A DNA stretch of 64,000 nucleotides from Alteriqipengyuania halimionae (GTDB taxonomy: Bacteria > Pseudomonadota > Alphaproteobacteria > Sphingomonadales > Sphingomonadaceae): the NCBI RefSeq assembly GCF_009827575.1, contig NZ_WTYR01000001.1, positions 2,143,001 to 2,207,000 of the forward strand, given 5' to 3'. Below, piece by piece: positions 58,087-64,000 of this stretch (its first letter is position 1; each line of letters opens with the position of its first letter). The translations under genes and the position numbers were made by a program. Below the pieces are notes generated by a model. The model worked only from the letters and a program-made list of their open reading frames with translations, ran no database searches and was not told the DNA's origin.

Positions 58087-58116
58087 GGGGCGCTCCTTTC
58101 GAGGGGCGCCCCTTTC
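58087..58116 (+). terminator. Rho-independent terminator after the third TonB receptor
   Basis: GGGGCGC (58087-58093) pairs with GCGCCCC (58106-58112) around a small internal stem-loop, followed by TTTCT. It lies 43 bp after the receptor stop and 14 bp before the end of the convergent YggS-type gene. Confidence 0.85.
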
Positions 58117-58129
58117 TATTGACCGTGTG

Positions 58130-58792
58130 TCAGTCGCGCGCGCCGAACAGCGCGGAGCCGACGCGCACATGCGTCGCGCCAAGCTTCACCGCAGTTTCGA
58201 AATCGCTGCTCATTCCCATCGAAAGGCCGGCGAGCCCGTTATCCTGCGCGAGCTTGGAAAGCAGCGCGAAATAGGGCGTGGGCTCGACCTCGAGCGGGGG
58301 AACGCACATCAGACCGAGCAGCGGGATGTCGGCATCGCGCGCCTGCGCGATCAGGGCTTCGAGTTGCTTGATCGCCACGCCGCCCTTCTGCTCTTCCTCG
58401 CCGATATCGACCTGGATGAAACACGGTACCTGGCGCCCGACCTTGTCGAACGCCTTGCCCAGCGCCTTCACCAGACTCGGTCGATCAAGCGCATGAATGC
58501 AATCGAACAATGCCGCCGCGTCTTCCGCCTTGTTGGACTGCAATTGCCCGACCATGTGGAGCGCGATGTCGCCGTGGCGCTCGCGCAGCGCGGGCCATTT
58601 GCCTTGCGCTTCCTGCACCCGGTTCTCGCCGAACGTGCGGTGACCCTCGTCAATCAGTGGTATGATTGCGTCCGAATCATACGTCTTGGAGATCGCGACC
58701 AGTGTCACGTCGCTGCGCTGGCGCCCGGCGATCTTGCACGCCTTGGCGATGCGCGCCTCGACATCCTGTAATGGGGTATCTGCCTTTTCCAT
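58130..58792 (-). CDS. YggS-family pyridoxal phosphate homeostasis protein
   Basis: 220-aa single-domain alanine-racemase-like barrel carrying PLP on Lys36 (LVAISKTY). Other contacts: FGENRVQEA, HMVGQLQSNK and the phosphate site LSMGMSSDF. It buffers PLP and affects amino-acid metabolism. Its ATG overlaps, on the opposite strand, the possible ATG of the ThiE-like gene within CCATGG, so the two genes are back to back with no intergenic DNA. Confidence 0.96.
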   Translation of the reverse strand: MEKADTPLQDVEARIAKACKIAGRQRSDVTLVAISKTYDSDAIIPLIDEGHRTFGENRVQEAQGKWPALRERHGDIALHMVGQLQSNKAEDAAALFDCIHALDRPSLVKALGKAFDKVGRQVPCFIQVDIGEEEQKGGVAIKQLEALIAQARDADIPLLGLMCVPPLEVEPTPYFALLSKLAQDNGLAGLSMGMSSDFETAVKLGATHVRVGSALFGARD

Positions 58793-59333
58793 GGCAGCGC
58801 GCTATAGCGTTCCGGTGACGACTGGCCAGCCTTTGCCGTTCCTCTGGATCCTCAGCGATGCGCGCAACGATGCGCAGCTCGAGGGCGCGCTCGATCGCCT
58901 GCCCGCCGGCTCGGGCTTCGTTTTTCGCCATTACCATCTCGACCCGGCAGCCCGCCGCGAGCGCTTCGATCTCCTTGCACGGCGGGCAAGAGCGCGCGGG
59001 CATATGGTGATCGTGTCGCGGGGAGCCGAGAGCTTCGCGCAGGCCGATGGCACGTATGGGCGCGACAGATCCGCCGGTCGTGGGCTTTACCTCGCCACCG
59101 CTCACAATGCCGCAGAGATCGACGCTGCCGAACGGGCCGGTGCCGACGGCGTGTTCCTTTCGCCCGTCTTCGCCACCCGATCGCACGAGAGAGGCGATAC
59201 GCTCGGGCCGGCGGGCTTCCACATGCTGGCGCAGGGCACGTCTTTGCCGGTGATCGCCCTGGGCGGCATGACACCGGATCGGGCGGCCGAAATCGACTGG
59301 CCGCGCTGGGGCGCGATCGACGGACTGTCCTAA
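58791..59333 (+). CDS. Thiamine-phosphate-synthase-like (ThiE/TenI) protein
   Basis: 180-aa TIM-barrel protein if ATG 58791 is used; 172 aa from the in-frame GTG at 58815. Motifs: HYHLDPAARRERFDLL, LYLATAHNAAEIDAAERAGADGVFLSPVF, HERGDTLGPAGFHMLA and VIALGGMTPDRAAEI, matching the TMP-TENI fold. The canonical substrate-binding Lys/Arg of ThiE are not obvious, so a TenI-like or divergent role is possible. The N-terminus is uncertain because no good ribosome site is visible. Confidence 0.8.
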   Translation: MAARYSVPVTTGQPLPFLWILSDARNDAQLEGALDRLPAGSGFVFRHYHLDPAARRERFDLLARRARARGHMVIVSRGAESFAQADGTYGRDRSAGRGLYLATAHNAAEIDAAERAGADGVFLSPVFATRSHERGDTLGPAGFHMLAQGTSLPVIALGGMTPDRAAEIDWPRWGAIDGLS

Positions 59334-59408
59334 TTGCACCACACACTCCCTTGACGGCGGAATCCGCCCTCGGGCATGGTGTGGCTTCCATCCAAGGGGT
59401 TACGACAC

Positions 59409-61763
59409 ATGGCATCGACCGCGGTCAGGCGGCGCAAGCAGGGCGAATGGCGCGAGGCGCTGCGCACGACATGGACGCGCACGTTGCAGATCGGCGGCGC
59501 GATCGTGTTCTTCGCAGCCATGGCGTTTTTCGCGCTCGCACTGGTCAGCTATCGCCAGACCGATCCCTCCGCTTCCACCGCCGCGGGCGGCCCGGCCCAG
59601 AACTGGATGGGCACCGCCGGGGCGTGGATCGCCGATTTCGCGTTGATGGTCGTCGGCCCGGTCTGCGTGCTGTTCCTCCCCTTGCTGTTCGTGTTCGGCC
59701 GGGGCCTGTGGACCGGCCCGACCGAAGACGGCGGGTTGTGGCCGCGCTGGAAGCCGGTCGGGATGCTGCTGCTCGCGATGGTGCTGCTGGCCACGGTCGG
59801 CGCGCTGATGATCGACGGACGCGGCTCTTCGTTGCCCGCATCGGGAGGCGGCATCGCCGGCCTGCTGGGCGCACGCGCGATCACGGCGCTGGCAGGGCTG
59901 GCGCCCGAATCGTTTCACGGCTGGATCATCGGGGCGCTGGGTCTCGTGGCGCTGGCCGCGGGCGCGACGATCGTCACCCGCCTGTTCGCGATCGACTGGA
60001 GCCCGCTGTTCCACATTCCCGCCTTCCTCGGTCGCCAGACGCGCCAGATCACCGCGCGCTTCGACACCGGCGAGTTCGACGAAGACGAGGCGACAACGAG
60101 GCGCCCGAAAAGGAAGAATTCCCGCATCGCCGATGAGGACGATGTCGACGAGCCCGCGCGCCCGACGCGCAAGCCGCCGACGATCGAGGAACCGGCCGCC
60201 CCGCGCGAGCGCGCCAAGACGCCGCCCGCCAAGCCCCAGCGCGACCTGTTCGACAGCTACAGCCTGCCCGACGTCGCCCTGCTCGCCGATCCGCCGACCG
60301 GACGCGTGGAGAAGCTCGACAAGCTGGCGCTCGAACGCAATGCCCGCCTGCTCGAAACCGTGCTCGACGATTTCAACGTGAAGGGCGAGATCACCGCCGT
60401 CCGCACCGGCCCGGTCGTGACCATGTACGAGCTCGAGCCCGCACCGGGGATCAAGGCCGCGCGGATCATCGGCCTGGCCGACGATATCGCGCGCAACATG
60501 TCCGCCGTCTCGGCCCGCGTTTCGCCGGTGCCGGGGCGCACGGTGATGGGCATCGAGCTGCCCAATGCCGAGCGGCAGACGGTGATGCTCAAGGAGCTGA
60601 TGGAGGATACCGCCTTCGTCGATCACAAGGGCGCCCTTCCGATCATCCTGGGCAAGGACATTTCGGGCGAGCCGATCGTCGCCGACCTTGCCGCGATGCC
60701 GCACCTGCTGGTCGCGGGCACCACCGGCTCGGGCAAGTCGGTGGGCCTCAATGCGATCCTGCTGTCGCTGCTCTATCGCTTTACGCCCGAGCAGTGCCGC
60801 CTGATCCTGATCGATCCCAAGGTGCTCGAGCTGAAGAGCTACGACGATATCCCGCACCTTCTCGCCCCGGTCGTGACCGAGCCGCAAAAGGCGGTGCGCG
60901 CGCTCAAATGGGCGGTCGAGGAGATGGAGCGCCGCTACCGGATGATGTCCGAATTGTCGGTCCGTAACCTCAAGAGCTTCAACGACAAGGTGCGCGTCGC
61001 CAAGGCCAAGGGCGCGCCGCTCGGCCGCCGCGTCCAGATCGGGTTCGATCCCGAGACCGGCGAGGAAATGTACGAGGAGCACCAGCTCGATTACGAGGAA
61101 GCCCCGCAGGTCGTGGTGATCGTCGACGAGCTGGCCGACCTCATGGTCACGGTCGGCAAGGAAGTCGAAGTCCTGATCCAGCGCCTGTCGCAAAAGAGCC
61201 GCGCGGCGGGTATCCACCTGATCATGGCCACGCAGCGCCCCTCGGTCGACGTCATCACCGGCGTCATCAAGGCGAACCTGCCGACCCGGATCAGCTTCCA
61301 CGTCACCAGCCGCATCGACAGCCGCACGATCCTGGGCGAACAGGGTGCGGAAATGCTGCTGGGCAAGGGCGACATGCTCTACAAGCCCAACACCGAACCG
61401 ATCACCCGCGTGCACGGGCCGTTCGTGTCCGACGAGGAAGTCGAAAGCGTAGCCGAGCACTGGCGCGGCCAGGGCAAGCCCGACTACGTCACCGCCGTGA
61501 CCGAGGAGCCCGAGGATGGCGGCTTCGGCTTCGACGATGTGACCGCATCGGACGATCCCAAGGAGCGGCAATACCGCCAGGTCTGCCAGATGGTGTTTGA
61601 GAACCAGAAGGCCAGCGCGAGCTGGATCCAGCGCCAGATGGGCGTGGGCTACAACACCGCCGCCAAGTGGATCGAGCGGATGGAAGAGGAAGGCCTCGTC
61701 GGCCCCGCCAACCATGTCGGCCGCCGCGAAATCTACCGCGACGAAATGGGCAATCCGCTCTGA
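59409..61763 (+). CDS. ftsK: DNA translocase FtsK
   Basis: 784-aa divisome protein pumping chromosome dimers and terminus DNA. N-terminal membrane domain with four helices (within residues 28-185), a Pro/Arg/Lys-rich linker (about 215-290), the alpha/beta motor with Walker A GTTGSGKS (about 436-443) and Walker B VVVIVDELADLM, and a C-terminal gamma winged helix (SASWIQRQMGVGYNTAAKWIERMEEEG) recognising KOPS. The linker is short, as in many alphaproteobacteria. ATG 59409 was preferred over 59376, which adds 11 residues. Confidence 0.97.
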   Translation: MASTAVRRRKQGEWREALRTTWTRTLQIGGAIVFFAAMAFFALALVSYRQTDPSASTAAGGPAQNWMGTAGAWIADFALMVVGPVCVLFLPLLFVFGRGLWTGPTEDGGLWPRWKPVGMLLLAMVLLATVGALMIDGRGSSLPASGGGIAGLLGARAITALAGLAPESFHGWIIGALGLVALAAGATIVTRLFAIDWSPLFHIPAFLGRQTRQITARFDTGEFDEDEATTRRPKRKNSRIADEDDVDEPARPTRKPPTIEEPAAPRERAKTPPAKPQRDLFDSYSLPDVALLADPPTGRVEKLDKLALERNARLLETVLDDFNVKGEITAVRTGPVVTMYELEPAPGIKAARIIGLADDIARNMSAVSARVSPVPGRTVMGIELPNAERQTVMLKELMEDTAFVDHKGALPIILGKDISGEPIVADLAAMPHLLVAGTTGSGKSVGLNAILLSLLYRFTPEQCRLILIDPKVLELKSYDDIPHLLAPVVTEPQKAVRALKWAVEEMERRYRMMSELSVRNLKSFNDKVRVAKAKGAPLGRRVQIGFDPETGEEMYEEHQLDYEEAPQVVVIVDELADLMVTVGKEVEVLIQRLSQKSRAAGIHLIMATQRPSVDVITGVIKANLPTRISFHVTSRIDSRTILGEQGAEMLLGKGDMLYKPNTEPITRVHGPFVSDEEVESVAEHWRGQGKPDYVTAVTEEPEDGGFGFDDVTASDDPKERQYRQVCQMVFENQKASASWIQRQMGVGYNTAAKWIERMEEEGLVGPANHVGRREIYRDEMGNPL

Positions 61764-61822
61764 GTCCCGACTGACAGGACACGTACGGCGCACGAGCGGC
61801 CAAGCGGGGCTACGATGCGCGG

Positions 61823-62727
61823 ATGAAACATGCCTCGCTCGTTGCCGCACTTTCCCTAGCCGCCCTGCTGCCCGGCTGCGCTGTGTCCGGTGCAAGCTGG
61901 GACCTGGTCCAGCCTTACGGCAAACGCTCAGACGTCGTGATCGCGCGCGACGGCGTTGCGCTGCGCCTGGTCCCGCCCGATCTGCCCGCGGAGGACGAAT
62001 GGGACGAGGATACGGAGGTCCCACGAATCCGGCTCCTCGCCGAATTTCCGGGCGCCGCGCCGTTCGCGGTCCCGCTGATCGAGAATGTCGGCGATACCTA
62101 TGGCTTTTCGGTCGGCATCGGACGGTTGAACCCCGCCGATGCCAGCCCGGCCATCGTCATCGCGGGCTATACCGGGGGCATGCATTGCTGCCACACGATG
62201 CAGGTCGTCTCGCTGGTCGATGGCGCGCCCAGGGTCGCCGAGCTCCCCTTGCGCGACGGAGAGCGCGAGATTGCCTTTCCCAGCGATCTCGATGGAGACG
62301 GGACGGTCGATTTCCTGCGGCCCGATGGGCGCTTCAACTACGCCTTCACCGCCTACGCCTTCAGCGTGGCGCCGCCGCGTTATTACAATATCGTCGATGG
62401 CGAGGCGCGCGATGTCTCGACCGCGCCGCGCTACGACGCGCTCTACCGCCGCTTCGCCGCCGCCATGCACCGCGACTGCGCGAGCGAGGAAAAGGGCCGC
62501 AATGGGGCCTGCGTCGCCTATGCCGCTGCGATGGCGCGGCTGGGCAAACCGGAGGACGGCATCGCCTTCGCCGTCGAACACGCGGAGGACAGCGGATGGT
62601 ATCCCGACAGCTGCAAGGTCCCGCTCGATGAGGACGATGGTTCCCCAACGGCAGGGAACGCAGCTTCGCCTCGTTCGAGGACGCGCTCCGCTGGTTCCTT
62701 GCCGATACGGGGTGGATCGCCGCCTAG
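61823..62727 (+). pseudogene. Exported lipoprotein-like protein of unknown function, with apparent frameshift near its end
   Basis: About 300-aa protein with a lipoprotein signal (LLPGCAVSG, lipobox Cys19). It contains GYTGGMHCCHTMQV, an EF-hand-like DLDGDGTVDF and Cys residues around DCASEEKGRNGACVAYAAAM. Reading shifts near 62640: the original frame continues as Arg/Ser/Pro-rich nonsense into the next gene, whereas the +1/-1 shifted frame gives FPNGRERSFASFEDALRWF, an ordinary tail ending at a TAG (62725-62727) that abuts the convergent gene's stop. A single missing base in GATGGTTCC would explain it; a sequencing error is equally possible. The function is not known. Confidence 0.7.
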
Positions 62728-64000
62728 CCTCCCAACAGCGCCGCCATCGCGCGGGCCAGGTCGGCGAAGCGCTGCCTGGCCAGTCCGTCATGCTCGCCGG
62801 CGGGCGTTTGGAGCGCGAAGACCGCGTCGGGTTCACGGTCATCGATCATTGCCAGCAAATTGGCCTTGGTCTGCCCGTCGATCGATCCGGCCCTTGCGAG
62901 CTGGTCGACCAGTGCCCGCGCCGCGACCTCGGCGGGCCAGCTCACTTCGGTCTGCTGCTGCGGATTGAAGCGGTCATCCTGATAGATCGCCTGCTTGGCG
63001 GCGGCGATCTCGGCCGCCGAGAGATACTCGCTGGGCAGCAGTTCGAGCACGTCGAGACCGCGGGTGATCTCGGTGCCGTAGATCTTGCCGTCATACCAAT
63101 AGGCCGACCAGTAACCGCCGACGACCAGCTGGTCCTTGTCGACCGGGCCGCGATCGAAATAGGCGATTTCGAACGGGTTCGCGCTGTCGGTGAAATCGAC
63201 CACGCTGATCCCGCCCTGATACCAGGCCTGGACGTAGATATCGCGCCCCGGCACCGGTACGATCGAGCCGTTATGCGCGACGCAGTTTTCCTTGTCGGTC
63301 TGCGCGGCGGGCAATTTGTAATGGCTGCGATATTCGAGCTTGGTGCCGTCGATGTCGTAGATCGCATCGGCGCCCCAATTGCGCTTGTCCTTCGCCCGGC
63401 AGCGCGGGCGACCGCCGCCGCCCCATTCGTCAGTATACATCACCTTTGTGCCGTCATTGTTGAATGTGGCCGAGTGCCAGTAGGCAAAGCCATCATCGGT
63501 CACCGCGTCGATCCGCTTGGGCTCCATCGGGTTCGAGATATCGAGCAGGATGCCATTGCCCGAGCATGCGCCGGCGGCGATGTTCTTCGAGGGGAAGGCA
63601 GTGATGTCGTGGCACTGGTCTGTGCGGCGCGTGTCCTGCGTGCCGTCACCGTGATCACCGCCGGTCCACAGGCCTGCAACCCGATCTTCGAGCCCGAACA
63701 CGCGCGGGCTGTCGACGATCCGCGCGGCGGCCGGGTTGGCGACCGGGATCTCGATCACGTCGATGCTGAAATAGGAGGTATCTGAAGCGAGGTCGTCGCT
63801 CTCGCACCCGGCCAGCTCCTTCTCTTCGCGCACGAAGCTGGTGCCCGAATTGTAGACGATGATCTTGCCGTCCGTGCCGGGGCCGGAAATCACCGAATGG
63901 GTGTGCGAGCCGCGGCAGGTCTGCACCTGGCCGACCTGCTTGGGGCGATAGGGATCGGAGATGTCGAAGATCCGCAAGCCGCGGAAACGCTCGGGCGAGA
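62724..64000 (-). CDS. LVIVD-repeat beta-propeller protein (N-terminus beyond right edge)
   Basis: About 425 residues of a longer protein, open to the right edge. Repeats such as LRIFDISDPYRPKQVGQV, GILLDISNPMEPKRIDAV and GISVVDFTDSANPFEIAYF are LVIVD blades of a putative beta-propeller; Cys residues (TCRGSHTH, DQCHDI, ACSGNG, ENCVAHNG) suggest export. The start lies outside, since the frame stays open past the first possible internal TTG. Its stop codon overlaps the neighbouring gene's stop on the other strand. Confidence 0.85.
   Translation of the reverse strand, partial: SPERFRGLRIFDISDPYRPKQVGQVQTCRGSHTHSVISGPGTDGKIIVYNSGTSFVREEKELAGCESDDLASDTSYFSIDVIEIPVANPAAARIVDSPRVFGLEDRVAGLWTGGDHGDGTQDTRRTDQCHDITAFPSKNIAAGACSGNGILLDISNPMEPKRIDAVTDDGFAYWHSATFNNDGTKVMYTDEWGGGGRPRCRAKDKRNWGADAIYDIDGTKLEYRSHYKLPAAQTDKENCVAHNGSIVPVPGRDIYVQAWYQGGISVVDFTDSANPFEIAYFDRGPVDKDQLVVGGYWSAYWYDGKIYGTEITRGLDVLELLPSEYLSAAEIAAAKQAIYQDDRFNPQQQTEVSWPAEVAARALVDQLARAGSIDGQTKANLLAMIDDREPDAVFALQTPAGEHDGLARQRFADLARAMAALLGG

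Overview
The window looks like the chromosome of a sphingomonad-type alphaproteobacterium, probably Erythrobacteraceae. This rests on high GC, three TonB-dependent receptors (one with an STN signalling domain), a PEP-CTERM protein, a yebC-ruvC-ruvA-ruvB order, a GapR (DUF2312) gene beside pyk, and an alphaproteobacterial LexA box (GAACN7GAAC) before ruvA. The genus is an inference. No stretch without a gene exceeds about 300 bases. I saw no IS element, prophage, rRNA or CRISPR array; one tRNA gene is present.

1-6.7 kb (minus strand): a cell-surface-signalling unit of ECF sigma factor, FecR anti-sigma factor, STN-domain TonB receptor and a secreted M16 zinc protease cut by the left edge. 7.0-15.3 kb: a two-component system (histidine kinase plus an NtrC-like regulator whose AAA+ domain is degenerate), divergent from a complete MacAB/TolC-like exporter (adaptor, ATPase, double FtsX permease, outer-membrane channel), followed by a PilZ protein.

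15.9-28.3 kb: a catabolic island. It encodes an FMN alpha-hydroxy-acid oxidase, a TetR regulator, a TonB receptor, a metallo-beta-lactamase-fold hydrolase, a quinone-oxidoreductase-like enzyme, a Baeyer-Villiger monooxygenase of the 4-hydroxyacetophenone monooxygenase type, an acyl-CoA ligase, a maleylacetate-reductase-like dehydrogenase and an AMACR-like CoA-transferase/racemase. Near-identical palindromes (TACTGRCYAGTA) lie in the control regions of all its transcription units, so it reads as one TetR regulon for uptake and breakdown of a ketone whose ester or lactone is then hydrolysed and activated to a CoA ester. This is the best candidate here for an undescribed system.

28.3-45.7 kb: mostly housekeeping and envelope genes: tRNA-Gln, ppx, rlmE, a membrane cytochrome c, isoaspartyl peptidase, a TM-helix-repeat channel-like protein, a CorA/ZntB transporter, a FadL porin, ispG with a coupled thioredoxin-fold lipoprotein, two convergent L,D-transpeptidases, a DMT transporter, aconitase and a prolyl-hydroxylase-like dioxygenase. 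45.8-53.5 kb: a low-complexity PEP-CTERM protein, the ruv/yebC repair block with an opposite-strand DksA-like zinc finger sharing the SOS box, a CPBP protease, an esterase, a stress-type SDR and gapR. 53.7-64 kb: pyk, a third TonB receptor, a YggS-type PLP protein, a ThiE-like protein, ftsK, a gene with an apparent frameshift, and an LVIVD-repeat protein cut by the right edge.
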